Shown here one piece after another: positions 35,984-45,449 of a DNA stretch of 64,000 nt. Every line of letters begins with the position of its first letter. Within the stretch, counting starts at the first letter, position 1. This stretch comes from Candidatus Borrarchaeum yapensis (GTDB taxonomy: Archaea; Asgardarchaeota; Sifarchaeia; Borrarchaeales; Borrarchaeaceae). The notes beneath the pieces were generated by a model that ran no database searches, was not told where the DNA came from, and saw only the letters and a list, made by a program, of their open reading frames with translations. The position numbers and the translations under genes are program-made. Location of the stretch: assembly GCA_016840515.1 (NCBI GenBank), contig JAEOSF010000015.1, positions 1-64,000 on the forward strand. Direction: 5' to 3'.

Positions 35984-36583
35984 CTAAAGTTTATTTACCG
36001 CCTTAAGGCCGGCCTGAAATGCTTGCACATTGAGATCTATAAAACGTTCCGGTACTGTATTCTTGATCTCTTCAATAACAGTCTCCGAACTGATAGGAAT
36101 TGATCCCTTAGCTAAAGCAGCACCTAAAAGCACAATATTTGCCACTATAGATGCACCAAGTTCTTTTGCAATTGTAGTAGCATCAATAGAGTAGACATTT
36201 TGACAGAACTGTTTCATTTGTTGAACCAATAACTCTAGGGATGGATATTCTTTTTTTAAAATAGATAAGAAAAGAGGTCGGATTTTGTAATTGTTAAAGA
36301 TCACCGCACCCGTACTGCGGACACTTTTAATATTTCTTAGGGCTTCTATAGGTTCCATTGCAACAAGAAGATCACCTGTGCCTTCAGGAAAGGTAGGGCC
36401 GTAAACATGCGTACCCATTCGTAAATGCGTTGAAACGCTTCCTCCTCGTTGAGACATGCCATGTAGTTCGCTTTGAACAACTTGAAATCCAGCAGATAAC
36501 GCTGAACTCCCTAAAATATGTGCGATTGTTAAAACTCCAGTTCCGCCTACGCCAGCGATAAGGACATTGAATTCTTCCGTCAT
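35984..36583 (-). CDS. iorB: Indolepyruvate ferredoxin oxidoreductase, beta subunit
   Basis: About 200 aa starting at ATG 36583 (MTEEFNVLIAGVGGTGVLTIAHILG), with GAGGAGG 6 bp upstream. The gamma-type domain signature GVGGTGV, then SELHGMSQRGGSVSTHLRMG, is diagnostic for IorB. Together with IorA it oxidatively decarboxylates aryl pyruvates to aryl-CoA, reducing ferredoxin. The start codon overlaps the IorA stop codon (TAATG), so the two are translationally coupled. Confidence 0.93.
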   Translation of the reverse strand: MTEEFNVLIAGVGGTGVLTIAHILGSSALSAGFQVVQSELHGMSQRGGSVSTHLRMGTHVYGPTFPEGTGDLLVAMEPIEALRNIKSVRSTGAVIFNNYKIRPLFLSILKKEYPSLELLVQQMKQFCQNVYSIDATTIAKELGASIVANIVLLGAALAKGSIPISSETVIEEIKNTVPERFIDLNVQAFQAGLKAVNKL

Positions 36584-38454
36584 TATTGTGCCTCCTCTTT
36601 GTAAATTGCGTGATAAGGACAAACGTTAATACACACCCCGCATCCGTCACAAAGAACTTCTTCAATTCTCATCTGCTTTGTGGAGGTATCCCACACAAAT
36701 GGTACACAACTAAACTCATCAATGCAGGTTCTACAACCTTCACATTTCTCAGGATCAACTCTTGAGGGGGTAATTTTAATACCTTTTCTTCTTTTCATTC
36801 TGTCTAAGAATAATGCGCAAACATGTCGTGCAATAACTACAGTTGGACCATCTTGTTTTATCGCATCTTCGAAGATTTGGATTGTTTCTTCAAGTTTATA
36901 GGGATCTGTTTTATAGATGTTTTTCACACCGCAACCTTTTACAAGGTCATCTATTTTAATTGCCGTTCCACGCATATCTCCAAGTTTACTTCCTGGAGAA
37001 GGTTGATGACCTGTCATAGCTGTTGTGAGGTTATCTAGAACCACCAATGTGAAATTTGCGTTATTTTGCACTGCATTAATCAACGCGGGTATCCCTGCAT
37101 GAAAGAATGTTGAATCTCCGATAACTGCAATTACTGGATTATCAACAACCTGTGCTGTTCCACAAGCTATGCCAACCGAAGCGCCCATACAGACCAACCA
37201 ATCACCGAGGTGGAATGGTGGTGCGATGCCTAGAGCATAACAACCAATATCATTTCCGACATATACTTCTTGACCTTTGGTTGCTTGTTTTATAGCATAG
37301 AAAGACGCTCGATGAGGGCATCCTGCACATAACTGTGGTGGACGGGATACAAGCAACTCTTTAGCAGACTCAAATTTCTCATTTGCTTCAGTATAGTCAA
37401 TAGGAAGTGTTTTTCCTGAGATTTTGGCGAGTACTAAAGCGATTTGTTTAGTGGATAGTTCAAATGCTTGAGGTAATAATCCCTGTTCTTTTCCAAAGAT
37501 TGGCGTATTCAACGAGCTTACTTGAGCAATTGCACGGACCTGAGTTTCCAACCAAGGATCCAGCTCTTCCACTACAAGAACTTTGTCTACATTTTCGACA
37601 AATTCTGCAATCATCTTTTTTGGGAAAGGATAGGGCATTCCAAGTTTAAGGATAGATGCATTAATACCAAGCCATTTTAATGCATCAAGAGTATATGCAT
37701 AAGAAATCCCGGAAGTAATAATGCCCAATTTTGAGTCTTTCATTAAAGTTTTATTGAATTCAGAGTTCTCAGAGAGTTCTTGTGCGAGTTCTAAATTCTC
37801 CAGTAATCTTAGATGGGCAGGTCGTGCATTAGAAGGAACCATTACCCTTGAAATTCGACGTTCAAAATTAGGGGTTTTCTGTTCTTGAATAGGACCAAAA
37901 ACAACATTGCCATAAGTGTGAGCAATACGAGTTGTGGTTCTTAATAGGACTGGTTCTCTTGTTTTTTCAGAAATTTCAAACGCAACTCTTGCCATTTCAA
38001 GAGCCTCTTGAGATGAAGTAGGTTCGAGCATGGGTAATCCAGCATGAACAGCATAATGTCTATTGTCCTGTTCATTTTGAGAACTCCAGCATGAGGGGTC
38101 ATCTGCAGTAACTACTACCAACCCACCATCAACACCAGTATAAGCTAACGAAAACAGTGGATCAGCAGCCACATTTGCGCCAACATGTTTCATGGAACAA
38201 ATTGCACGAACTCCTGCAAAAGACGCACCTGCCGCGGCTTCGAGGGCAACTGCCTCATTTGTACTGTACTCGAAATAACCAGACCAGCCAAAACGACTAA
38301 CTAAAGTAGCAAAGGTATCACCTATCTCTGAAGCGGGAGTACCGGGGTATGTAGATGCAAATGAAACACCAGCCTCAATTGCTCCACGCACAATTGCAAC
38401 ATTACCCATTAGGAGCGTCTTTTTCCCTATATCATCTTCTAGTATTTGCTTCAA
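36583..38454 (-). CDS. iorA: Indolepyruvate ferredoxin oxidoreductase, alpha subunit
   Basis: About 623 aa. The N-terminal pyrimidine domain contains TYPGTPASEIGDTF and EAAAGASFAGVRA; the TPP domain has LCAGCPHRASFYAI and VIGDSTFFHAGI...DNLTTAMTGHQPSPG. Two C-terminal ferredoxin motifs follow, CEGCRTCIDEFSC and CDGCGVCINVCPYHAI. I prefer the TTG start at 38454, 6 bp after GGTGGT, over a GTG at 38475 with no ribosome-binding site. It acts with IorB in anaerobic amino-acid (Phe, Tyr, Trp) breakdown. Confidence 0.93.
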   Translation of the reverse strand: MKQILEDDIGKKTLLMGNVAIVRGAIEAGVSFASTYPGTPASEIGDTFATLVSRFGWSGYFEYSTNEAVALEAAAGASFAGVRAICSMKHVGANVAADPLFSLAYTGVDGGLVVVTADDPSCWSSQNEQDNRHYAVHAGLPMLEPTSSQEALEMARVAFEISEKTREPVLLRTTTRIAHTYGNVVFGPIQEQKTPNFERRISRVMVPSNARPAHLRLLENLELAQELSENSEFNKTLMKDSKLGIITSGISYAYTLDALKWLGINASILKLGMPYPFPKKMIAEFVENVDKVLVVEELDPWLETQVRAIAQVSSLNTPIFGKEQGLLPQAFELSTKQIALVLAKISGKTLPIDYTEANEKFESAKELLVSRPPQLCAGCPHRASFYAIKQATKGQEVYVGNDIGCYALGIAPPFHLGDWLVCMGASVGIACGTAQVVDNPVIAVIGDSTFFHAGIPALINAVQNNANFTLVVLDNLTTAMTGHQPSPGSKLGDMRGTAIKIDDLVKGCGVKNIYKTDPYKLEETIQIFEDAIKQDGPTVVIARHVCALFLDRMKRRKGIKITPSRVDPEKCEGCRTCIDEFSCVPFVWDTSTKQMRIEEVLCDGCGVCINVCPYHAIYKEEAQ

Positions 38455-38607
38455 TACAATACCACCAAACAACACTTTTTTGATGAAAAGAAGATATTAT
38501 CTTAAGATCTCTATGAGCTATCAACAAATTAACTTATAAATTTTCATTCATTTCTCAGGAATAATTATTAGTATCTTTGGTATTTTCTAAAAGCTTCTGA
38601 TCAAGAG

Positions 38608-39702
38608 ATGGGTTTTATGGAAAAAAATGAATTAGAAATTCTTAAAGAACTCACAGAATCATTTGGACCTCCAGGTTTCGAAAGAGAAACGGCAAGCATT
38701 GTAAAAAAGTATGTGGAAGAATTTGCAGACGAAATCCTAACCGATAAGTTAGGCTCAGTGATGTTCAAAATCAATGGAAGTGCCAAAAAACCAGTTATTT
38801 TAATCCCAGGTCATATCGATGAGATTGGGTTTGTCATTTCAGGAATAGATCAAAGTGGTTTTTTGACTTTTAACACTCTTGGAGGATGGTTTGATCAGGT
38901 GCTTCTTGCTCAGAAAATAACCGTTAGAACGCAGCAAGGAGATCGCCTAGGGGTCATAACAAGCATTCCTCCACACGTCTTACCACGTGAAGAACGAAAA
39001 AAGGTGATAACGAGAGATAAAATGTACATAGACGTTGGTTGCTCAAACAATGAAGAGGCAGAAGAAGAAGGCTTCAGAATAGGGGATCCTGTTGTACCTA
39101 TTAGTCCATTTTCTTTGATACGGGACGGGAAACTCGCGGTTGGAAAAGCATTTGATGACCGCCTCGGAATTTTTGCAGCTATGATTGCACTCAAAAGAGT
39201 AAAAGCGCAAGGTATTGAGCATCCAAACACAGTTTTAGGAGCTGCAACAACCCAAGAAGAGGTTGGTCTTCGTGGAGCTAGAACTACAGCCTATTTAGTT
39301 GATCCTGATGTTGCATTTGTTCTTGAAATAGATATCAGTAGCGATGTGCCTGGGGTAGAAAACTTTCGAGCTCCATCGAAAATGGGAGAAGGCGTCTCAA
39401 TTCTTACACACGATGGTTCTATGATTCCTAACCAGCCCTTAAAGGAATTTGTAATTAAAGTCGCAGAAGAAGCTAATATAAAATATCAATTGTCTGCAAT
39501 GCCTAGAGGAGGGACAGATGCTGGAGAGATTCACATAAGCCGTGTAGGAGTTCCATCAATTGTACTTGGCGTTCCTACCAGGCATGTTCATTCACATGTA
39601 AGTATGACTTCAATAGAAGATATTGAACGTATGATTAATTTGCTAATCGAATTGATTAAAAGAACAGACAATGAAACTGTTAAATCTTTCACTTCAATCT
39701 AA
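38608..39702 (+). CDS. M42-family metallopeptidase (TET-type aminopeptidase)
   Basis: A 364-aa protein with the complete M42 pattern: PGHIDEIGFVI (metal His and Asp), AFDDRLGIFAAM (bridging Asp), TTQEEVGLRGART (catalytic Glu pair), VLEIDIS (metal Asp) and PRGGTDAGEIH, PTRHVHSHVSM (metal His). These enzymes form dodecameric tetrahedra in archaea and trim peptides. The divergent promoter region (38480-38600) separates it from iorA. A second ATG at 38617 is possible as start. Confidence 0.92.
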   Translation: MGFMEKNELEILKELTESFGPPGFERETASIVKKYVEEFADEILTDKLGSVMFKINGSAKKPVILIPGHIDEIGFVISGIDQSGFLTFNTLGGWFDQVLLAQKITVRTQQGDRLGVITSIPPHVLPREERKKVITRDKMYIDVGCSNNEEAEEEGFRIGDPVVPISPFSLIRDGKLAVGKAFDDRLGIFAAMIALKRVKAQGIEHPNTVLGAATTQEEVGLRGARTTAYLVDPDVAFVLEIDISSDVPGVENFRAPSKMGEGVSILTHDGSMIPNQPLKEFVIKVAEEANIKYQLSAMPRGGTDAGEIHISRVGVPSIVLGVPTRHVHSHVSMTSIEDIERMINLLIELIKRTDNETVKSFTSI

Positions 39703-39754
39703 TGTAATAAGATAAAACACGTTTATAGTCAATTTATCACTTGACAGTTTCTAT

Positions 39755-40321
39755 TTGGAGGTGTGTCTTTTTTACATATCAACAGATTTAAAAGTGCCAT
39801 TAAACTTACGTAAGACTCTTCAACGTCCTTTAGGACAATTAATTCATTCAGACAACCCTACCTTTATTGAAGAACTAACTGAAATTGCCAATCACGTACG
39901 AATGGCAAATAACAAAATTGTCACTGTAGGAGATGTCGTTTCTTCAACATTACTTGAAGCGGGGGTAGTACCTGATATCATTATCGTAGATTTTAAAACA
40001 AAAAGAAGACCTTTGCCTCCATCAAAAGTTGTCAAATGTGATTATTCTTTAGTAAATCCAGCGGGAATTATTAAGAAAGACGTCTGGTCCTTATTAACAA
40101 GACTTTATCAAAAGGAGAAAATACCGATATGGCTTTACATTGATGGCGAGGAAGATCTTCTCGCAATTCCTGCAACCCTACTTGCTCCAAATGGGTCAAT
40201 TATTCTCTATGGACAACCAGATCAGGGTGTTGTAGTTATATACGTGAGCAAGGATACAAAACAAAGATTTCAAGATATAATAAAGGCAATGGAGAAACTA
40301 AATGATGCATTACCTAATTAA
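39755..40321 (+). CDS. GTP-dependent dephospho-CoA kinase (DUF359)
   Basis: A 188-aa protein matching DUF359, the archaeal enzyme that phosphorylates dephospho-CoA with GTP in the last step of CoA synthesis. Visible: VTVGDVVSSTLLEAG, PDIIIVDFKTKRRPLP, NPAGIIKKDVW, and YIDGEEDLLAIPATLLAP, then YGQPDQGVVVIYV. The start is uncertain: TTG 39755 would be nearly leaderless after the TATA-like TTTATAG at 39721-39727, and GTG 39761 overlaps GGAGG. The region before DLKVPLNLRK is not conserved. Confidence 0.87.
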   Translation: MEVCLFYISTDLKVPLNLRKTLQRPLGQLIHSDNPTFIEELTEIANHVRMANNKIVTVGDVVSSTLLEAGVVPDIIIVDFKTKRRPLPPSKVVKCDYSLVNPAGIIKKDVWSLLTRLYQKEKIPIWLYIDGEEDLLAIPATLLAPNGSIILYGQPDQGVVVIYVSKDTKQRFQDIIKAMEKLNDALPN

Positions 40322-40438
40322 TTAATATAAGAAAAGCATATTTTGTTTATAGATTGTACTTATGTATCTTTCAGCCGCTAGTATACTAGAGTAGATCGAT
40401 GTATACAGCCAGAAGTCAATTTTAAAAAAGAGGGTTTT

Positions 40439-41872
40439 CTAATATTTTATCACTGCATCAAGTTCATAAATTCCAATTAAATTGGTTTTTCCTGGTACAA
40501 GAACTGAACCGCAAGCAATAACAACCGTATCATCTTTAGAAAGCAAACCTTCATCGTAAACTGCCTTTAAAGAACTATAAATTAACTTTGACGCATCATC
40601 AGTTTTGATTTCTTTATTTAATGGATAAACGCCCCAAAGAAGTCTTAGTTGTCTCATAACGCGTTCGTCTTGTGTGATCGCAATTATACTTTTTTTCGGG
40701 CGATATTTGGAAATCATACGTGCAGTAAAACCTCTAGTCGTTACTGTTATTATCGCAGCTACATCCATTTCTTTAGTAATTGTATGAATGACGTGTCCGA
40801 TTACCTCCGCCACATCTTCGTGACCATGATCATAATAATCTGGATCTCTGTAGGGCATTGAGCCTTCTGCATTTTTTACAATTCTTTCCATAGTCTTTAC
40901 AGCTTCAACTGGATAATTACCTACTGCTGTTTCACCTGAAAGCATTACCGCGTCAGTTCCATCTAATACTGCATTTGCAACATCACTCGCTTCTGCCCTT
41001 GTAGGGCGTGGATTTGTCGTCATTGATTCTAGCATTTGTGTAGCTGTAATTACAGGTTTCCCGTATCGATTACATTTGTGAATGATATCCTTTTGAACTA
41101 AGGGAACACGTTCTGGTGGTATCTCAACCCCTAGATCTCCTCTAGCTACCATTATTCCATCAGCTACCTCCAAAATTGCATCAAAGTTTTTTAGGCCAAT
41201 TGAATGTTCAATCTTTGCAATGAGTGGAATATCTACTCCCTTGTCTTGCAGTATTTCTCTTACTCTTAGCATTTCTTCTGATGTTCTCACAAAAGAAACC
41301 GCTAAATAATCTGAAACAAGTTTTGCCGCAATTTTCATATCCGCTATGTCTTTTGGTGTAGGAATATCAATTGTTAGATGAACATCTGGGATATTAACGC
41401 CTTTCCTTGCGCTTAAAACTCCTCCAGATTCTATCTGGCAATGAACATCCTTATCATCGATCGAGACAACACGGAGCCCAATAATACCATCATTGAGAAA
41501 AATCCTATCCCCTATATTAACATCATACGAAAGATCTTTGTAAGAAACTGAGGTTATTGATTCATTCCCTAATACATCTCGGGTTGTTAAAGTGAAATTA
41601 TCTCCTAGATTAAGATATACTGACTCCTTACCTTTTTCCATTTCACCTGTTCTCATCTTAGGTCCTGAAATATCAAACATAATGGCGATATCAGAAATAC
41701 TTCTTATCAGATCAAACCGTTCAATTTGATCTTGATGAGTACCATGTGAGAAATTTAGTCTCGCAACGTCTATTCCCGCTTCAATCATCTCAACAAGTGT
41801 CTCCTCAGATTCAGAAGCCGGTCCTATGGTCGCCACGATTTTCGACCTCGTAAGGTTAGCATCTTTTCCCAT
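40439..41872 (-). CDS. pyk: Pyruvate kinase
   Basis: About 477 aa starting at ATG 41872 (MGKDANLTRSKIVATIGPAS). Motifs: RLNFSHG, MFDISGPKMRTGE, LAVSFVRTSEE, PLIAKIEHSIGLKNFD with the catalytic Lys, VARGDLGVEIPPE, TATQMLESM and SGETAVGNYP. It converts phosphoenolpyruvate and ADP to pyruvate and ATP. The C-terminal domain (about 345-477) is the normal regulatory domain. A TTG 15 bp upstream is a less likely start. It stands alone and converges with the CoA-kinase gene. Confidence 0.95.
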   Translation of the reverse strand: MGKDANLTRSKIVATIGPASESEETLVEMIEAGIDVARLNFSHGTHQDQIERFDLIRSISDIAIMFDISGPKMRTGEMEKGKESVYLNLGDNFTLTTRDVLGNESITSVSYKDLSYDVNIGDRIFLNDGIIGLRVVSIDDKDVHCQIESGGVLSARKGVNIPDVHLTIDIPTPKDIADMKIAAKLVSDYLAVSFVRTSEEMLRVREILQDKGVDIPLIAKIEHSIGLKNFDAILEVADGIMVARGDLGVEIPPERVPLVQKDIIHKCNRYGKPVITATQMLESMTTNPRPTRAEASDVANAVLDGTDAVMLSGETAVGNYPVEAVKTMERIVKNAEGSMPYRDPDYYDHGHEDVAEVIGHVIHTITKEMDVAAIITVTTRGFTARMISKYRPKKSIIAITQDERVMRQLRLLWGVYPLNKEIKTDDASKLIYSSLKAVYDEGLLSKDDTVVIACGSVLVPGKTNLIGIYELDAVIKY

Positions 41873-42122
41873 TTTTAATCCACTCAATAAAGACTTTGTA
41901 AATGAATATTGATATCAGTTCATTACAATTTAATGAAATTATTGTTGATCAATTCTATGAATAATTTCCTATAATCAGTAGTTTATGAATTATATATTGT
42001 CTGCGAAATTCCCCTAGAATCATTTCATGATTAAGGCACTAGTATAGTCAAAATCACAAACACACTTGACTTGAATCAAATCGAAAAATAAGCAAAAAAA
42101 TTTTGTAAGAAATGAATAAAAA

Positions 42123-42965
42123 CTATTTGAAAAGCGGATTGACATATACAACAAGAGCTTCTTCATCTTCAGTTTTCAGTAAATCCTTTTCAGCGAGGAC
42201 TTCTTCTTTTAAGGCTTTGATATCTTCAATTTTGTCGCCTTCCTTGTTAGTTTCAGGTTTTTTAATGAGTTCAATAGCTTTTACTTTGTTATCCTTTATT
42301 ACAACTCGCGGAAGATAACCATCGATAATGAAACGTCCATCTTTGACATCTTTTAATTTCTGATAACTCTTATCAATTGTTTTAGTTCCAAGAAACGTAC
42401 TCTTACTTACAACTAAACCATAGATTTCTGATCCTATAATAACATATCCTCTATCATAGCCTTCAGGCATTTTGCCAAAGAGTTTTTCGATTACATCTAT
42501 TTTCAGAGTTTGACTGTTAGAGTACTCATTATTTTCTTGCACTAAATTTACAGTCTTAGGGGGACTTTCTTGAGGTGAAATCGTTTCTTTAATCGAAGAT
42601 GTTATACTTTCTGTAGAAGTGACGGGTACTTCAGATTTAGATTTCTTCGATTTTCTAATACTTGAATTAAAAGCTTTCTTAGAAGTAGATTTTCTGACAT
42701 TTGTATTATTAAAGAGGTTTAAAAAGTCTTCAGGCTCATTTCCCTCGTCAATAGCGTTAGACTTGAATTTTCGTCCCTTTTGGGTATTTAATTGAACTGC
42801 TGCCCGTGCACTTAAGAATTTTTTACGAACATCTATTTTAGAGCCTTTCCAAAGCCAAAGGGTTTTTGTTGACTCGTCTGCAATCAGTAAAACGTCTATG
42901 CTTTTTAATTCTTTTTTATCCAAGTTGATTGGGGTGAGTTCACCTTCACTATTCAAGCGAAACAT
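42123..42965 (-). CDS. Second gelsolin-like domain protein
   Basis: About 280 aa starting at ATG 42965 (MFRLNSEGELTPI), with GTGAG 6 bp upstream. The N-terminal ~85 residues match the same plan as the protein at 14433-15398: DVLLIADESTKTLWLWKGSKID, FLSARAAVQLN, AIDEGNEPEDFLNLF. A basic, serine-rich linker (about 95-155) follows. The C-terminal ~125 residues form a separate domain (YDRGYVIIGSEIYGLVVSKSTF, FIIDGYLPRVVI) that I do not recognise. Actin binding is inferred from the domain. Confidence 0.7.
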   Translation of the reverse strand: MFRLNSEGELTPINLDKKELKSIDVLLIADESTKTLWLWKGSKIDVRKKFLSARAAVQLNTQKGRKFKSNAIDEGNEPEDFLNLFNNTNVRKSTSKKAFNSSIRKSKKSKSEVPVTSTESITSSIKETISPQESPPKTVNLVQENNEYSNSQTLKIDVIEKLFGKMPEGYDRGYVIIGSEIYGLVVSKSTFLGTKTIDKSYQKLKDVKDGRFIIDGYLPRVVIKDNKVKAIELIKKPETNKEGDKIEDIKALKEEVLAEKDLLKTEDEEALVVYVNPLFK

Positions 42966-43357
42966 CTCAATCTCACACGTCAACACAGAGGTGTACCCCC
43001 ATTTATTTTTATTTAAATACTTTGTCTAGGTTTAAGATTTAAAATTTTCTGGGCAAACTCTACGCAGAACTAGAAAAACTCTCCGCAAAAGATATTTTTG
43101 TCGGCTTATCGAAAGCAACCTAGGTTAAGAAAATTACATTTTTTTTAGATTAAATTCTGAAATAGTAAACTACCTCACACGAACGCTATGAGGCTTTTAG
43201 CTGTGCTTGGTCTCAGTCCTCTAGTTACACCTGATAGAGTTTCTTGAGGGATAGCCGTGAATATCAAACGAATTATGTTAAAAAGAAGTCAAGAATCACT
43301 AAAAAAAGCTAAAATAGTTATGAAAAAAGAGAGGGGTTGGAAGGCGCTTTATGTGGC
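42966..43357. other. Intergenic region
   Basis: AT-rich. Contains the insertion-sequence end at 43165-43255; no other feature seen. It separates the gelsolin-domain gene from the end of the Hdr-hydrogenase cluster. Confidence 0.5.
43165..43255 (-). mobile_element. IS200/IS605-type right end, family shared with 32905-33000
   Basis: On the minus strand it reads QETLSGVTRGLRPSTAKSLIAFV, then a stop and GTGAGGTAGTTTAC. The GCTGTGCTTGGTCTCAGTCC block and the GTAAACTACCTCAC end match 32911-32965. Only the tail of the element is left. Confidence 0.48.
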
Positions 43358-43915
43358 TTATTCCTTTCTTCTGCTTTCTTCGCGTGCTATTATTTTCCAT
43401 GCACCGTATTCAGTTCGGTTAACAACACGTACGGTTCCTGCAACTTTAAATTTTTCGAATTCGCCTTTCATCCATTCTTCAATAGCCTTTTCGCCATAAA
43501 TTATGTTCGGGTTCTTAATTTCTGCGTCCAAATTAGATGGTTCAACTTTTATGAGCCAGCCTTCGTCATAGCAATCTTCATTCAAGAGTAAGGGCCGTTC
43601 CTTGATTGCGTGGTTTACTTCAACGATCTTACCACTAATGGGTGAAATAAGTGGTCCAACATATTTACCAGCCTCTAATGTTCCAAAGACTTTTCCTTGC
43701 TTAACTTCGCCGCCAGCTTCAGAGGGAAGGCGTATGTACTTAATCTCACCTGCTTCATACACACCAAAATCGTCGATACCAACTCTAATTTTGGGAATTA
43801 TATGTGTTGACATCCAGATATGTCCTGGATGTGCACCAATTATACCCGACCAGTAATACAAATCGTCCAACATTATAAAAATGCGTTTTTCATCATACGT
43901 GATGGTGATCGGCAT
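43358..43915 (-). CDS. GcvH-like lipoyl-carrier protein at the end of the Hdr-hydrogenase cluster
   Basis: A 185-aa protein resembling glycine-cleavage H protein. The hammerhead is VGIDDFGVYEAGEIKYIRLP, GKVFGTLEAGKYVGPLISPISGKIVEVNHA; the Lys in LEAGKYVG sits where H proteins carry lipoate. An extension of about 40 residues follows the GWLIKVEP end. No P, T or L proteins of glycine cleavage are encoded nearby. It follows hdrB by 18 bp, with GGAGG before its ATG, so it belongs to the operon. Lipoate-binding proteins of this type (LbpA) work with Hdr-like complexes in sulfur oxidisers; a comparable carrier role here is inferred. Confidence 0.78.
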   Translation of the reverse strand: MPITITYDEKRIFIMLDDLYYWSGIIGAHPGHIWMSTHIIPKIRVGIDDFGVYEAGEIKYIRLPSEAGGEVKQGKVFGTLEAGKYVGPLISPISGKIVEVNHAIKERPLLLNEDCYDEGWLIKVEPSNLDAEIKNPNIIYGEKAIEEWMKGEFEKFKVAGTVRVVNRTEYGAWKIIAREESRRKE

Positions 43916-43933
43916 ATTTATTCCTCCACATAA

Positions 43934-44818
43934 TTAAATCTGCAGTTTTTCAAGGATAGGTTCTATTGGACTCGTGTGAATCATAAATTCCAATCCAAGA
44001 TCCTCTTCGGGATCCATTTCCATTGTAAGTCCCATGAATTGGACTAAGTAAAGTACTGGAACTTGTATTTTCGTCTTAAACGTTGCTTCCATTGATCCTT
44101 GGCTGTAATCATAAACATATTGACATAATGGGCATATTGTGGCCATTGCATCGAAGCCATATTCCTTTATAGCTTTTAATTTTGAATATCCTAGTTTTAA
44201 TGTAATTTCTGGGTCATAGGCATATTCTTTCGTTCCACAACATGCTAATCGTTCAGGGTAATCCATCGTGTCCGCTCCTAATGCCTCAAGAATTCGCTCC
44301 ATCTTCATAGGAGTTTCAGCGTCATCAGGACGTCCGGGTAACTTACTCGGTCTTATTGAATGACAACCATAGTGAGTCGCAATCTTAAGACCTGTTAAGG
44401 GCTTTGTGACTGATTGCTTTATTTTTTCAAGACCAATAATATCATGAAGCACTGTAAGAACTAAATAGTTAGTGCTAGTTCCTTTGAATTCTAGATCCTC
44501 TTCGGCAAGTATTTGATTGATTTTATCTTTGAGATCTTGATCTTCTGTCAAAAAGTGCTTAGTTTCTTCTAAAGAAAGATAACACCCATTGCACAGAGAT
44601 AGGATATCTAGATTTTCTTCTTCTGCAAGAGCTATATTTCTTGCAGACATTACTAACCAGGCAGTACTATCAATGTCAGCAAATGGTAGTCCACAACAAC
44701 CTGCTGTTGGAAGATCAACTAAATTAATGTCGTATTTTGGTAATACCTTTCGAATCGATAGTTCGTAGTCATATCCGTAAGTTGGAACGGTACATCCAAG
44801 ATAGAGAGCAAGATCCAT
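43934..44818 (-). CDS. hdrB: Heterodisulfide reductase subunit B
   Basis: About 294 aa starting at ATG 44818 (MDLALYLGCTVPTYG), with GGAGG 8 bp upstream. It carries two CCG domains: GCCGLPFADIDS with its partner cysteines, and YGCHSIRPSKLPGR, LACCGTKEYAY, TICPLCQYVYDY. These bind the two noncubane [4Fe-4S] clusters at which heterodisulfide is reduced in methanogens. Since CoM/CoB use is not established for this organism, the disulfide substrate is unknown. It lies directly after hdrC. Confidence 0.92.
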   Translation of the reverse strand: MDLALYLGCTVPTYGYDYELSIRKVLPKYDINLVDLPTAGCCGLPFADIDSTAWLVMSARNIALAEEENLDILSLCNGCYLSLEETKHFLTEDQDLKDKINQILAEEDLEFKGTSTNYLVLTVLHDIIGLEKIKQSVTKPLTGLKIATHYGCHSIRPSKLPGRPDDAETPMKMERILEALGADTMDYPERLACCGTKEYAYDPEITLKLGYSKLKAIKEYGFDAMATICPLCQYVYDYSQGSMEATFKTKIQVPVLYLVQFMGLTMEMDPEEDLGLEFMIHTSPIEPILEKLQI

Positions 44819-44820
44819 TC

Positions 44821-45336
44821 CTATTCCTCCTTCATCCATTTCGCTAGATTGGTCTTTCTTAGCATTGCTTTGATCTTAGCTAACGACGGCTTCGGTAACT
44901 CAGGGAGGTCGTCTATGTCTTCACGTTCTCCTTCAACCCATGTGAAATCTCTTGAATAGCCGCTCTTAAGAATGTTTTCAAATTGTACTTTCAAACCGGC
45001 TACAGGAGGATCAATCCCTTCTTTAAAGGCGAGTTGTGTAAGTGCTCGAATAACCTCCACAGGAGACACATCTTGTGGGCAACGCTCTTTGCATGTTAAA
45101 CACGTAACGCATGCCCAGATGGTTTTATCGTTAATAAGTTCGTCTATAAAGCCCATCCGCGTCATTGCTACAAAAACATGTGGATTGAAACCATCCAATT
45201 GACGTGAGATAGGGCAACCACTAGTGCATTTGATGCACTGATAGCAGTAACCAGGTTCATGGTCTCCTACCATAGTACGTATTTTTGCTAATGCTTTCGG
45301 ATCAGCGTTTTTTGTTTCCAATACAGTTGGTGTCAT
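44821..45336 (-). CDS. hdrC: Heterodisulfide reductase subunit C
   Basis: A 171-aa protein with two [4Fe-4S] motifs, CYQCIKCTSGCPISR (about 31-45) and CVTCLTCKERCPQDVSP (about 77-92), linking HdrA to HdrB. Its C-terminal helix ends two bases before hdrB. Upstream is the vhuU gene, leaving a 180-bp gap that contains the vhuU 3' untranslated region with the SECIS-like hairpin. Confidence 0.9.
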   Translation of the reverse strand: MTPTVLETKNADPKALAKIRTMVGDHEPGYCYQCIKCTSGCPISRQLDGFNPHVFVAMTRMGFIDELINDKTIWACVTCLTCKERCPQDVSPVEVIRALTQLAFKEGIDPPVAGLKVQFENILKSGYSRDFTWVEGEREDIDDLPELPKPSLAKIKAMLRKTNLAKWMKEE

Positions 45337-45449
45337 GCTTTTCAGCTCTTTTTTTCTTAATTTGAATAATTTATGATTAGCATAAATGAATTAAATGACT
45401 GAAAACTCAGTCTATTAATAATTTGAAGGATAAATTGAATAAATGGGGG

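Noticed and set aside
43358..43915. Glycine cleavage H protein in its usual role
   Set aside because: No gcvP, gcvT or lipoamide dehydrogenase gene is nearby and the gene is embedded in the Hdr operon; the usual role is not excluded for the genome as a whole.
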